Positions 1 through 10,247 of a stretch of 64,000 nt of DNA are shown here, in pieces. Below the pieces are notes generated by a model. The model had not been told where the DNA came from. It was given only the letters and a program-made list of their open reading frames with translations, and did not search any database. Position 1 is the stretch's first letter; each line of letters begins with the position of its first letter. A program made the position numbers and the translations under genes. Source of the stretch: CAVUPF01 sp963803755 (GTDB lineage Bacteria > Actinomycetota > Thermoleophilia > Solirubrobacterales > 70-9); the NCBI GenBank assembly GCA_963803755.1, contig CAWDNP010000012.1, positions 186,001 through 250,000 of the forward strand. The letters are read 5' to 3'.

Positions 1-247
1 GAACTCCGTGTCCAGGGGGTCTTGGGGACTACCAGGGCCGATCGCTCCTGAGGCCACAGGCAGCGTCCGGCGGTTTCTCGGCCACGCCACGACCTGACGC
101 CGGGTCCGGTGGAAGACCGCGTGGATAAGCCACTTGGGGGGACGCCGCTCGGAATGCAGGGTGTCGAGGTTATGAGTCTAGACCTAGGACCGCAGCGGCA
201 AAGCCCCTGCACGGGCGTCCAATCGCTCTGCTAGCGTCGCAACCCGG

Positions 248-946
248 ATGAGTCCACGAAACTCCCTGCTCGTGCTGGCCCTTGCCGCTCTGGCTATCGC
301 CGGTTGCGGTGGGGGAGGAGGCGGATCGACTGCATCTACCACCACGTCGACGACGCCGACTCCCGTCGCGCTCAGCAAGGCCGAATACATCAAACAGGGC
401 GACGCGATCTGCGCCGAGGTGAATGCGGCAGTCGGCTCAGTCGGTTCCTCGTCGAGCTCTGGTTCAACCAGCAAGGTCAGCCAGGTCGACCAGGTGGCGG
501 ACATCTACACCGGCATGCTCAACAGCCTCAAGGGATTGGGAACGCCTGAAGGCGGCGGTAACTCCGAATTCATCTCTGCCGCTGAAGCTCTCTCAAAGGT
601 GGAGGGCGAAGCCAAACTCGCCGATGAGCGCAGCGACAGTAGCGCCCTCGGCGCGGCTGAGACAAGTGCCACCTCGGCACTCACCTCCTTCCAGGGGGCG
701 GCGCAGTCCTATGGCTTCAAGAATTGCAGCGAAGGGCCGAAGGCGCCTTCGGCATCATCCGGCTCGACGACCACTCAGTCCTCGTCAAGTGCGCCCGAAA
801 CGACGAACGCGCCCGAAGCGGCTCCAGAAGCCGAACCGGCCCCAAGCGCCGGCGGGGCAGGCGAAACCGGGGGAGCGACAGGAGGGGCGACCGGCGGCGG
901 CTCGTCCAGCGGCGGCACCGGGTCCGGCGGCATCGGCCCCGGATAG
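248..946 (+). CDS. Secreted lipoprotein of unknown function
   Basis: A 232-residue protein with a lipoprotein signal peptide: a basic start, a hydrophobic stretch at about residues 6-18, and a lipobox ending I-A-G-C at Cys20, followed by a Gly/Ser/Thr linker. It is therefore probably anchored to the outer face of the membrane. The middle (about 45-165) is helical and holds two more cysteines, one in an A-I-C-A-E stretch and one in F-K-N-C, which could form a disulfide. The last 65 residues are low-complexity Gly/Ser/Thr/Pro. The start is the ATG at 248; another frame is also open here but has no sensible composition. No enzymatic motif is visible and the function is unknown. Confidence 0.75.
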   Translation: MSPRNSLLVLALAALAIAGCGGGGGGSTASTTTSTTPTPVALSKAEYIKQGDAICAEVNAAVGSVGSSSSSGSTSKVSQVDQVADIYTGMLNSLKGLGTPEGGGNSEFISAAEALSKVEGEAKLADERSDSSALGAAETSATSALTSFQGAAQSYGFKNCSEGPKAPSASSGSTTTQSSSSAPETTNAPEAAPEAEPAPSAGGAGETGGATGGATGGGSSSGGTGSGGIGPG

Positions 947-981
947 CTCAGCTACTCCGCTTCGCGTTCACGCTAAACGGT

Positions 982-2894
982 CTATGCGGCTGAGGACTCC
1001 GCCCAGGCGCCGTAGAGGCGCGAGTAGGGCCCACCCGCTTTGATCAGCTCGTCGTGGGTGCCCTGCTCGGCGATCCTGCCGCCTTGCAGGACGACGATCT
1101 TGCCGGCGCGGCGGATTGTCGAGAGGCGGTGGGCTATGACGATCGCCGTACGGCCAGCCAGCAGCCGCTCGAGGCCGCGCTCGATTGTCTTCTCGGTCCG
1201 CACGTCGACGTTGGAGGTGGCCTCGTCGAGGATCAGGATGCGCGGCTCGGCCAGCAGTGCCCGGGCAAAGGCGATCAGTTGCCGCTGCCCCGCCGAGAGC
1301 TGGATGCCGCGCTCGCCGACCTGGGTTTCGATGCCGTCCGGAAGGGCGGCGACGAACTCGCTAGCCCCGACCGTGCGGATCGCCTCCTCGATTTCCTCTT
1401 GGCTCGCCTCCGGACGTCCGAAGGCGAGGTTCTCCCGCACGCTGCCGGAGAAGAGAAACCCCTCCTGAGGGACGATCCCAAGCTGGCGACGCAGCGCCAG
1501 CTGCTGGACGCCGCGGAGGTCGTGGCGGTCGACCAGCACCCGGCCTTCCTGCGGGTCGTAAAAGCGCGCCACCAGCTTCGCAAAGGTCGACTTGCCGGCT
1601 CCGGTCGCTCCGACCAGGGCGAGAGTTTGGCCGGGCGGTACGTACAGGTCTACTTCCCGCAGCGCCCACTCGACCTGCTCGCCACGCTCCTCCCGCTCCA
1701 GCGCGTCATCGGCGTAGGCGAAGGAGACTCCTTCCATCTTGATCTCGCCGCGCAGCGTCCCGGGGTCGATCGCGCCCGGCGCGTCGACCATGTCGGGCTC
1801 GGTCTCGAGCAGGTCGAAGACCTTGTCCAGTGCCGCCATCCCCTGCTGGTAGGTCGTGTAAAGCTGGGAGAGTTCCTGAATCGGTTCGAAGAATGTCGCC
1901 AGGTAGCCGACGAAGGAGACGACCACGCCGATCTGGATCGCGCCGTCGATCGCCTGGCTGCCGCCGTAGAGCAGGATTACCGCGGTGCCGACCGCGGCGA
2001 GCATTTCGACGGCTGGGAAGTAGGCGGCATTGAGGTAGACCGTCTTCATGTTGATTGCCCGGTTCTGCTCGTTGAGGTCGGTCATCACCGCCTCGTGTCG
2101 CGGCTCTTGGCCGAAGCTGCGCACGACCCGCACGCCGCTCAACGTTCCTGGAGGTAGGCGGTCACGGCCGCGATCCGCTCCCGGGTCGCCTTGTAGGCGC
2201 CGGCGGAGACGATTCGGAAGACGAGGCTGGCGACAGCCAGCAACGGGAAGGTGAGGAAGGTGATCAGGGCAAGCTTCACGTCGAGGGCGAGCAGGATCAC
2301 CACCACTCCGACCAGGGTCAGCGTGCTCGAGAACATAGTTACGACGCCGTCGGTGACGAGCTGGTTGAGCGCCTCGATGTCGTTCGTGATCCTCGAGATC
2401 AACACACCGGGGCTGCGCCGCGTGAAGAAGCCGATCGACATCGACTGGATGTGGGAGAAGAGCCGCTCGCGCAGATCTTGGAGGGCACGGGTCCCCACCC
2501 ATCCCACCAGGTAGGTCTCGGCGTAGGTGCCGATCGCATAGATCAGGGCCGCGGCGATGAAGGCGGCGACGGTGAGGTCTAGCGTGCCGAGGTCGCCGGT
2601 CTTGATCCCGGCGTCAACGGCGTCGACCGCCCGCCCGGCGAGGTAGGGGGGGACGAGGCCGGCCCCGGTCTCGATCAGAAGGGCCACGAACATCAGCGCC
2701 ATCCGCCCGCGGTAGGGGCGCAGCAGGCCGATCATCCAGCGCACCTTGCGGGCCCGCTGGTCCTGGCCGCGGATCAGTCGCCAGAGCGCCGAGAAGAGCA
2801 GGAAGATCTCTCGGAGCCGGTTGGGGTCCGGTGAGTAGGCGGCCTCCTCGGCCTCCATCTCCTCCTCCGCTCGGATCTCCTCGCGCTCGCTCAC
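982..2894 (-). CDS. ABC exporter subunit (TMD-NBD), interrupted by a frameshift
   Basis: A half-transporter of about 637 residues with an N-terminal six-helix exporter domain and a C-terminal ATPase. Visible motifs are Walker A G-A-T-G-A-G-K-S, signature L-S-A-G-Q, Walker B L-I-L-D-E-A-T and the switch H in I-A-H-R-L. The first ~250 residues and the rest lie in different frames. Near 2141-2146 one missing A would restore A-Y-L-Q-E-T-L-S-G-V-R, so this looks like a one-base deletion rather than two genes. The start overlaps the stop of the upstream ABC gene by 4 bp (ATGA). The signature has Ala instead of the second Gly, while the Walker B glutamate is present, which fits one half of an asymmetric heterodimeric exporter. 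Substrate unknown. Confidence 0.85.
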
Positions 2895-4659
2895 AGCTGC
2901 GCCAGCGGCTCTCTTTGCTCGAGGTCCCGTTGTAGGAAGACGGCGTCGGCGAGGCCGTGCTCGGCGATCTCGACGTAGAAGCCGCAGCGCTCCAGCAGCT
3001 CTTCGTGGGTGCCGCGATCGACGATCCGCCCGGCGTCCATTACGACCACCTCATCGGCCAGCGAGACGGTCGAGAGCCGGTGGGCGATGATGAAGGTGGT
3101 ACGCCCCGCCATCGCCTTCTGCAGGCCAGCCTTGATCGCCGCCTCAGTTTGAGCGTCAACTGAGGAGGTGGCGTCGTCGAGAATCAGGATGCGGGGGTCG
3201 GCGAGCAGGGCGCGGGCTATCGCGATGCGCTGGCGCTGGCCGCCCGAAAGCGTCAGCCCCCGCTCGCCCACCCGCGTTTCATAGCTATCGGGCAGCTCGC
3301 GGATGAACTGGTCAGCCTGGGCGCGCCGGGCTGCCGCTTCAACCTGCTCGCGGGTCGCGTCGGGGTGGGCGTAGGCAATGTTCTCGGCAATGCTCGAAGT
3401 GAAGAGGAAGCTGTCGTCGGCGACGAAGGCGATCTCGGAGCGCAGCGACGTGACGTCGACCTCGCGTACATCGGCGCCGTCAACCAGGACCGCCCCCACG
3501 CTGGGGTCATACAGCCGCGCGATCAACGCCACCAGGCTGGTCTTGCCCGAACCGGAGGGGCCGACCAGGGCTACTGTCCTGCCGGCCTCGACGTGGAGGT
3601 CGACGTCGGTCAAGGCGGGCGTGGCGCCGTCGTAGCGCAGCGTTACCCCGCGCAGCTCGACCTCTCCGCCGCCCTCCGGCAGGGCGGGCGCTCCGGGCGG
3701 GCCCTCGATCGCCGGGTCGCGGTCGAGGATTTCGAACATCCGGTTGCCCGAGGCGACCGCACGCTGCGCCATCGCCATCGTGACCCCGAGCATCCGCATC
3801 GGCCCAGCGAGCATCCCCAGGTAGATATAGAAGGCGGCGAAGTCGCCGAGGCTGAGGTTGCCGGCAATCACCTCCCGGCCGCCGATCAGCAGTACAAGCG
3901 CGACGCCGAACTGCGGCAGCAGCCCGATCAGGGGCGAGAAGAAGCCTGCAGCCTGGTCGAGTAGATGCTCTGGTCGAAGACTCGGGCGACGGCACGCCGG
4001 AAGCGGTGAAGCTGGTATTCCTCGCGGGCGAACGCCTTGACGATGCGGATGCCGGAGATGTTCTCCTCGGCCTCCGCGGTCAGCTCGGCGATCCGCTGCT
4101 GCACCTCCTGCAGCGCAGGGCGGGAGACGCGGTTGTAGCGGGAGGCGGTGAAGACGACAAGTGGCGCCGGCGCCAGCGCGATCAGCGCCAACCAGGGCTT
4201 GATCACGATCATCACCGCGCTCGCCAGGGTGATCGTCAGCACGGCCTGGGTGATGAAGATCAGGCCATAGCCGAGGAAGAAGCGGATCGACTGCAGGTCG
4301 ACGGTCGCGCGCGACATCAGTTGGCCGGTCTGCTGGGAGTCGAAGAAGCCCAGCTCCAGACGCTGCAGATGCGCGTAGAAGAGCTGGCGCAGATCGAATT
4401 CGACCGCGAGCGAGATCTTGCCGGCGACCAGTCGTCTGACCATGGTAAGCCCCATCCTCAGCACGCTCGCCCCGACGATCGCCAGCGCGAGCGGGAGGAG
4501 GTCGGGCTTATTGAGACTGTGGATCGCGTTGACCGCCCGACCGATCAACAATGGGATCAGCACGGACATCCCCGTTGCCAGCCAGGCGAAGACCAGCGAC
4601 CCCCACAGTGCGCGGCGGTAGGGCCGTAGGAAGCCCATCAGGCGGCGGTAATTCCCCAT
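2891..4659 (-). CDS. ABC exporter subunit with degenerate Walker B, frameshifted
   Basis: Second TMD-NBD half-transporter, about 589 residues, start at the ATG ending at 4659 (M-G-N-Y-R-R). The ATPase has Walker A G-P-S-G-S-G-K-T, a canonical L-S-G-G-Q signature and Walker B L-I-L-D-D-A-T. The usual catalytic Glu after Walker B is Asp. In heterodimeric exporters one subunit typically carries this change while the partner has an altered signature, which is what is seen here. The frame breaks near 3945; adding one C in the stretch encoding Q-A-F-F-S-P restores the protein. It forms an operon with the downstream half (4-bp overlap). Substrate not predictable, probably lipid, drug or peptide. Confidence 0.86.
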
Positions 4660-4664
4660 CGACC

Positions 4665-4680
4665 TCACTATACAAAGTGA
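4665..4680. promoter_or_regulatory. Inverted repeat just upstream of the ABC operon
   Basis: TCACT and AGTGA arms (4665-4669 and 4676-4680) separated by 6 bp lie 5 bp before the start codon of the ABC exporter operon, in an AT-rich island. The position fits an operator for a small dimeric repressor or part of the promoter. No regulator gene is adjacent, so the role is an inference. Confidence 0.35.
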
Positions 4681-4733
4681 AGTAATGGTCCCGAATACGG
4701 CCGGGAGGCTCTGCCTCCCCACGACGCGCGTAC

Positions 4734-5399
4734 CTATTCGAGCGCCGCTGCGGCCCTGGCGCTGGCGACCATTCCTTTCTTGCACGGGCTGGGCCCGCCC
4801 TGGCCAGGCGGGGCCAGGATCTCGAAGTTTGTGACACCGTGGAAGGGAGTCATCGTCCCGTTGTTGTTGGCCAGGTCGATGACGATGTGGTAGAAGCCCA
4901 CCGGCAGGTTGTGGTAGTAGATCACCGGCCGCGTCGCGGGCGAGTAGCTGCCGGCGACGCCGAGCCGTTCGGCGAGGACGCCGTTGGGCCCCGAGTACCG
5001 CGGATAGTCGTAGGAGGCACCCAGTACCCTGCCGTTACCGAGTGGGTTTTTCAGTGCTTGGCGAAGCCGTTTGTCCCCGACGCAGTCGGGGACACGATGC
5101 AGCTGGAAGCGGATGTGGCCTTCGTCCAGCTCGGGCTCGTGACCGAACTGCTGGGGAGAGAGGCGGAAGCTATGGACAGCTACTCGAACTATGACCGCGC
5201 CGTTGGTCTGGCGCTCGCCGTTGCGCGGCGATATCACGTCGACGCTGGGCGCGCCGGGGATCGGGGGGAGCTTGTGCTGGGGAAGCCGTTGGTGAAGTTG
5301 CTGCAAGGCGCTGTTGCCGCCCCCACCGGATGTGAGCACCGCGACGAGCGCGACGGCCGCCACAAGGGCGACCGCGAGGATGGCGATTCTGCCCCGCAT
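4734..5399 (-). CDS. Membrane-anchored or secreted protein of unknown function
   Basis: About 221 residues from the ATG ending at 5399; an alternative GTG at 5423 adds eight residues. The N-terminus has one hydrophobic segment (about residues 3-24 from this start) after R-G-R, so the protein is probably exported or anchored with most of it outside. The body has I-S-P-R-N-G-E-R, a V-R-V-A-V-H strand and a C-terminal stretch P-V-G-F-Y-H-I-V-I-D-L-A-N, suggesting a small beta-sandwich. Cysteines are few. It lies between the ABC operon and the GH92 gene, the latter divergent. Family not recognised. Confidence 0.7.
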   Translation of the reverse strand: MRGRIAILAVALVAAVALVAVLTSGGGGNSALQQLHQRLPQHKLPPIPGAPSVDVISPRNGERQTNGAVIVRVAVHSFRLSPQQFGHEPELDEGHIRFQLHRVPDCVGDKRLRQALKNPLGNGRVLGASYDYPRYSGPNGVLAERLGVAGSYSPATRPVIYYHNLPVGFYHIVIDLANNNGTMTPFHGVTNFEILAPPGQGGPSPCKKGMVASARAAAALE

Positions 5400-5548
5400 A
5401 GAGTGGAGGAACATTACGCGCACGGCCGCTCTCTCACGCGGGTCGTCGTGTTGACCTCAGGGACGCCGACTAACGTGTCGGCTTCCCCAAGGCGTAGTGA
5501 GCCGCATCCCGAAAGAGCAGGCCGACGATCCTCAAGACCAAGATCCCC

Positions 5549-8008
5549 ATGCTGGGCGCCGGCCTGGTGCTTCTTATGGCTGTCGCGGTTCCCTCGGCGT
5601 CCGCCCAGGGCCTGGCCGATCACGTAAAGCTCTTCGCTGGCACCAAGCCGGGTGCGAATACCTACGGCAGCGGTCACAACTTCCCCGGCGCCACCGTTCC
5701 CTTCGGGATGGTTCAGTGGAGCCCCGACACCAGTCCCGAAGACGGGGTCGGCGGCTACGACCACCGAGACGATCACCTCAAGGGTTTCAGCCTCACCCAA
5801 CTCAGCGGCGCCGGCTGTGCTCTCTATGGCGACTTTCCCTTCCTGCCGACCACCGAACCGATCGAATCCTCGCCAGTGGGGGGCGGCTCCTCCCTTGGAA
5901 CGCAGTTCCAGCCGAGCTTCTCCCATTCCGGGGAGCAGGCCCGGCCCGGCTACTACGCGATGCGCCTCAACCCGGAGAACGGGGTTAGGGGGATCGACAC
6001 GGAATTGACAGCGACGACCCGGACCGGCATGGCCCGCTTTTCCTTCCCCGCGAGCCCGCACTCGAGCATCCTGATCAACGCCGGCGGCAGCGCCCAACCC
6101 GATGACTACGCGAGCGTGCAGATCAACCCCGACGGTCGCGAAATCAATGGCACCGCCTCCAGTGGCTTGTTCTGCGGCCAGCGCCCCCGCTATAAGGTCT
6201 ACTTCGCAGCACTCTTCAGCCGTCCCTTCGCCGCCTATGGCACCTGGCAGCGCAGCACGCTCAGCCCTGGCTCCACCTCGGCCAGCGACAGCCAGACACC
6301 TGCGAGCCATCCGGCGACGACGGCCGCCGCCGGCGCCTACGCGACATTCGAAACGACCGCAAATCCGGTCGTGCTGGCCCGGGTCGGCATCTCCTTCGTC
6401 AGCGTCGAAGATGCGCGCGCCAACCTCTCTGCGGAAGACCCTGGCCTCGCCTTCGGGACGGTAGCGAAGCGCGCCGAACGCACCTGGAACACGGCCCTGG
6501 GGCGGATCCAGGTCAGCGGCGGTCCCTCCCGTCTGATCAACATGTTCTACACCGCGCTCTACCACGTCTTCATCGCACCGCGGACCTTCAACGACGTCAA
6601 CGGCGACTACCTCGGGATGGACGGGCAGATCCACAACACCGACGGCCGCACCCAGTACGCGGACTTCTCCGGCTGGGACATCTATCGGACCGAGATCCAG
6701 CTGCTCTCGATGCTCGAACCGGGGCGCGCCGCCGACATGGTCCGCTCGCTGCTGGTCGACGCCGCCCAGAGCGGCTGCCTGCCGCGCTGGCCCTACGCCA
6801 ACGGGCAGAGCATGACGATGGTCGGCGACTCCGCCGACCCGATCATCGCCTCGGCCGCGGCCTTCGGCGCCAGCGGCTTCAACCGTTCTGCCGCGCTGAG
6901 AGCGATGGTCAAGGGGGCGACTCAGCCGTGTCAGAGCCCCAACGGCTCCTACGTGGAGCGCCAGGGTCTCGGCCCCTATGAGGCGCTGGGCTACGTCCCC
7001 TACGACATCGACTCCCACACCAGCAACTCGGACTCGATCAACGGCAGCCCCGAGGACGTTTGGGGGACAGCGTCAACGACGCTTGAGTACGACGTCGATG
7101 ACTTCGCGATCGCCCAGTTCGCAGCCCGCGCCCTGCACGATCGTCCCACCTACGGCGCCTTTATGCGCCGCTCCGGCAACTGGCGATTGCTCTATGACCC
7201 GGCTAGCGGCCTGATCGAGCCGCGCTACGCCGACGGAGAATTCCCCAGCTCCTACAACCCACTCGAAGGAGAAGGATTCGTCGAGGGTGACGCCTACCAG
7301 TACACCTGGATGGTGCCCCAGGATCCCGCCGGCCTTTTCAGCGAGATGGGCGGTCCGGCCAAAGCGGCCTCGAGGCTCGACTACTTCCTGCGCGAACTGA
7401 ACGGCAACGCTCATACCGAACACGCCCTGCTTGGCAACGAGCCCACCCTGCAGACCCCTTGGCTCTATGACTGGGCGCAGCGCCCCTACCGCACCCAGGA
7501 AACGGTCCGCCGTGCCCTGCTCAGCCTCTACAGCACCACGCCGGGGGGCTGGCCCGGCAACGATGACCTCGGCACAATGTCCGCTTGGTATGTGTTCGGG
7601 GCCCTCGGCCTCTACCCGGAGGTGCCTGGGGTGGGGCTCTTGGCGATCGCCAGCCCGATGTTCGGGCGGGCCTCGATCGCGATGCCGCACCACAGGCATG
7701 CAGTGATCACCGCCAGCGCCTACAGGTTTGTCAAGCCGGCGCCCCCGAAGGGCAAAAAGCACGGCAAGCCGCCGAAACCGCGCAAAATCATCCTCAGCCC
7801 GTCGAACACCCCGTACGTGCGCGAAATCCAACTCAACGGCCACGTCTACGGGAAGCCCTGGACCACTTATTGCACGCTCGCCGGCGGCAGCCGCATCGCC
7901 TTCCAGCTCGGCCCAAGCCCCAACCGAAGGTGGGGCAGCTCCTCCACCGCCGCGCCCCCATCGTTTCCCCCAGGCCGGCGGATGCCGGAAAACTCCTGCA
8001 CCCCATGA
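5549..8008 (+). CDS. Secreted GH92-family alpha-mannosidase
   Basis: An 819-residue secreted glycoside hydrolase of family GH92, whose members are calcium-dependent exo-alpha-mannosidases. The first ~22 residues are a signal peptide ending A-S-A-Q. Family hallmarks follow: an N-terminal beta-sandwich starting G-S-G-H-N-F-P-G-A-T-V-P-F-G-M, a helical-barrel domain with F-V-E-G-D-A-Y-Q-Y-T-W near residue 579 (probable acid Glu), and G-N-D-D-L-G-T-M-S-A-W near 670 with the base aspartates. The family core ends around the R-R-W-G stretch near residue 796; the tail after it is Pro/Ser-rich and may reflect a late frameshift. It probably trims mannose from external glycans. Its neighbours are GT-C and GtrA genes, which suggests a surface-glycan locus. 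Confidence 0.9.
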   Translation: MLGAGLVLLMAVAVPSASAQGLADHVKLFAGTKPGANTYGSGHNFPGATVPFGMVQWSPDTSPEDGVGGYDHRDDHLKGFSLTQLSGAGCALYGDFPFLPTTEPIESSPVGGGSSLGTQFQPSFSHSGEQARPGYYAMRLNPENGVRGIDTELTATTRTGMARFSFPASPHSSILINAGGSAQPDDYASVQINPDGREINGTASSGLFCGQRPRYKVYFAALFSRPFAAYGTWQRSTLSPGSTSASDSQTPASHPATTAAAGAYATFETTANPVVLARVGISFVSVEDARANLSAEDPGLAFGTVAKRAERTWNTALGRIQVSGGPSRLINMFYTALYHVFIAPRTFNDVNGDYLGMDGQIHNTDGRTQYADFSGWDIYRTEIQLLSMLEPGRAADMVRSLLVDAAQSGCLPRWPYANGQSMTMVGDSADPIIASAAAFGASGFNRSAALRAMVKGATQPCQSPNGSYVERQGLGPYEALGYVPYDIDSHTSNSDSINGSPEDVWGTASTTLEYDVDDFAIAQFAARALHDRPTYGAFMRRSGNWRLLYDPASGLIEPRYADGEFPSSYNPLEGEGFVEGDAYQYTWMVPQDPAGLFSEMGGPAKAASRLDYFLRELNGNAHTEHALLGNEPTLQTPWLYDWAQRPYRTQETVRRALLSLYSTTPGGWPGNDDLGTMSAWYVFGALGLYPEVPGVGLLAIASPMFGRASIAMPHHRHAVITASAYRFVKPAPPKGKKHGKPPKPRKIILSPSNTPYVREIQLNGHVYGKPWTTYCTLAGGSRIAFQLGPSPNRRWGSSSTAAPPSFPPGRRMPENSCTP

Positions 8009-8088
8009 TTTCGGTAGCCCGAGCGCTTTATCCTTGCTTTACCCGCCCTTGAAGGCCACCTAACCCACTCCGTCGAATCTCTAGCCAC

Positions 8089-9698
8089 GTGGAAACCTCC
8101 GCAGCCACCGTTCCGGCTGCCGCAATCGGCACGGACACCCAGCGCACAGCGCCTGCTCGCTCGACCGTCCTGTGGGTGGTCGCTGGGCTGACCGCGCTCG
8201 GTGTCGCGATCCGCTTCTCGACCCTCGGCCTGCAGAGCTACCACCACGATGAGGTGATCACCGCCGCGCGGGTAATCCCCGGCAGCTTCGGCCACATGCT
8301 GCACGAGGTCAGGTCAAGTGAGTCGAACCCGCCGCTCTATTACGTGCTCGCCTGGGGGTGGGCGAAGGTGTTCGGCGTTGGAGAAGTCGGCTTGCGCTCG
8401 TTCTCGGCGCTGTTCGGGGCGGCCACCGTTCCGGTCGCCTACCTGATCGGCCGGGAGCTCTCGGGGAGGCGCGCCGGCTTCATTACCGCCGCGCTCGTCG
8501 CGGTCAGCCCGATGCTGATCTGGTACTCGCAGGAGGCACGCGGCTACGCCCTGTTGGTTTTCTTAGCGGCGCTGTCCCTGCTGTTCTTTGCGAGGGCGTT
8601 GCGCACTCGGGAAAGCCGCGACCTAATCCTCTGGGCGCTGACCTCGGCGCTGGCGCTTTGTACCCACTACTTCGCTTTCTTCGCCGTCTCGGTCGAGGCC
8701 GCCTGGCTGCTGATCGCGTTTCGCTCGAGCTGGCGCCGGGTCATTCTGCCGGTTGCCGGCGTCGCCGCAGTAGGGCTGGCGCTGGTGCCTCTGATCTTGA
8801 TCCAGGCCAATCCGGAACACATCGGCTGGATCCACCACATCCCGCTGCTCACCCGTATCTGGGAAGGCGGGGTGGCCTTCCTGATCGGAGAGACCGGCAA
8901 TGTGATCGCCGAGCCGCCGCGGATCCATTACGCCCTGATCCCGGCTTTGCTGATCGGCCTCGCGTTCCTCCTTGTTGTGATGCGCGGAACGCCGCGGGAG
9001 AAGCGTGGGGCGGCGCTCGCCGCCGCCGTTGGCGCTGGGGTCTTGCTGCTGCCGCTCGCGCGCTGCCCTGGTCGGCAAGGACTACATCGAGTCTCGCAAC
9101 CTCCTGCCCGCCCTCGTTCCGCTTGGCGTCGTCGCCTCGATCGGGTTCGCCGCCAGTGGGGCTCGCCGGCTCGGACTGGGCCTCGCGGTGGCTCTCTGTG
9201 CCTACTGGCTGGCCTTCGACGTTCTCGTCACCCAGACCCCGAGCTTGCAGAAGCTCGACTATCGCACGATCGTCGAGCGGGTCGGCCCGACGCACGTGCC
9301 GCGCGCGATCGTCACCTGGAAAGTCGGTATCGACACGGTCGATTACTATCTTGTCAGACGGCGCCCAGCGGCTCTCGGCAGGCAAGCTGCGGGTCAAGGA
9401 GGTCGACATCATCAGCAAGCCGTCTACTTTGGCGGGGCGGTTCGTCGACGTGCCGTCCCCCTTCCGCCTCGCGGGGCGCTTCAAGACCGCGCGCATTACC
9501 CTTAGCCGCTACGTGTCGAATCGACCGATAACAGTCTCATTCCACCGCCTTTATCACCTGCAGACGGGTTTTGGGCGCAATGCAGTCCTGATCGACGGGC
9601 TCCCGGCGCAGGCGAGCGTGCCGCGGTACGCTGCCCTTGACGGAGGCCCGCGGGGATCGGTGCCTGTCGGCCCTGCTAGTGCGCAGACGCGACGATGA
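8089..9698 (+). CDS. GT-C (GT39/ArnT-like) membrane glycosyltransferase, two frameshifts
   Basis: Reconstructed length about 536 residues, GTG start at 8089. The N-terminal ~320 residues contain many membrane helices and an early periplasmic loop with H-H-D-E (Asp54-Glu55), the position of the catalytic acidic residue in GT-C enzymes that use polyprenyl-phosphate sugars. The frame breaks near 9062 (continuing A-L-V-G-K-D-Y-I-E-S-R-N) and near 9356 (continuing K-L-R-V-K-E-V-D). The two later pieces encode the last membrane helices and a soluble C-terminus. The stop overlaps the start of the GtrA gene (ATGA). Acceptor and sugar unknown. Confidence 0.8.
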
Positions 9699-10120
9699 GC
9701 GCCTCGGAACTCGCCTATCGGCTGGGGGCAGCTGCCCGTCACCCCGCGAACTGGTGGCAGTTGCTCAAGTTCGGCATCGTCGGCATTTCCGGCTACCTGA
9801 TCAACCTCGCCATCTTCGCCGTCTTGGTCGACAACCTCGGCGTACACCACGCGATCGCCGCGATCGGCGCCTTCTGCGTCGCCGTCACCAACAACTTCCT
9901 CTGGAACCGCTACTGGACCTTCGGCCCGGGCGAAAGCCACCCGGCTTTCCAGGTCTTTCGCTTCTTCGCGGTCAGCCTCGCCTCACTGGCGATCAACCTC
10001 GTCGTCCTCGAGGCCCTGGTCGCCGGCGCCCACATGGGCGACCTCTCCGCTCAGGCGATTGCCGTCGCCGTCGCGATGCCGTTCAACTTCCTTGGCAACA
10101 GGCTCTGGACCTTCGCCTGA
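9695..10120 (+). CDS. GtrA-family membrane protein
   Basis: A 141-residue protein with four membrane helices and the GtrA-family motifs F-G-I-V-G-I-S-G-Y-L-I-N-L near the start and F-N-F-L-G-N-R-L-W-T-F at the end. GtrA proteins are thought to help flip polyprenyl-linked sugars for cell-surface polysaccharide synthesis. It overlaps the upstream GT-C glycosyltransferase by 4 bp, so the two are almost certainly translated together and probably act on the same lipid-linked sugar. Intact. Confidence 0.92.
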   Translation: MSASELAYRLGAAARHPANWWQLLKFGIVGISGYLINLAIFAVLVDNLGVHHAIAAIGAFCVAVTNNFLWNRYWTFGPGESHPAFQVFRFFAVSLASLAINLVVLEALVAGAHMGDLSAQAIAVAVAMPFNFLGNRLWTFA

Positions 10121-10141
10121 GGATAAACTCAGCCCGCCTCC

Positions 10142-10237
10142 GCGCCCGTAGCTCAGTGGTCAACGGCCTCTGCAAGGAGGCCAAAGAGCATCGGTCTTTC
10201 CAACCGAAGGTCGTGGGTTCGATTCCCACCGGGCGCA
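10142..10237 (+). tRNA. Atypical tRNA, anticodon TTC by geometry, with a hairpin inserted in the D-loop
   Basis: A complete cloverleaf can be drawn: acceptor GCGCCCG/CGGGCGC (10142-10148, 10230-10236), discriminator A at 10237, D-stem GCTC/GAGC (10151-10154, 10186-10189), anticodon stem TCGGT/ACCGA (10191-10195, 10203-10207) and T-arm GTGGG/CCCAC. No CCA is encoded. The D-loop is about 24 bases too long and contains a perfect 6-bp hairpin, GGCCTC (10165-10170) / GAGGCC (10177-10182), with loop TGCAAG. The 7-base anticodon loop is CTTTCCA, giving TTC (Glu), but position 37 is C where a purine is expected. A one-base slip would give TCC (Gly). It lies 10 bp upstream of a leucyl-tRNA-synthetase-like gene. 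Identity uncertain. Confidence 0.7.
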
Positions 10238-10247
10238 TAGAAGGTAG

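Noticed and set aside
5414..7018. 534-codon minus-strand open frame over the GH92 gene
   Set aside because: It is a shadow frame of the clearly coding plus-strand GH92 gene; composition is typical of antisense GC-rich DNA.
10142..10237. Alternative fold of the atypical tRNA as a long-variable-arm tRNA with GCA (Cys) in the inserted hairpin
   Set aside because: A 7-base anticodon loop cannot be formed there (only 6 or 8) and the D-stem would be lost; the chosen fold keeps all canonical stems.
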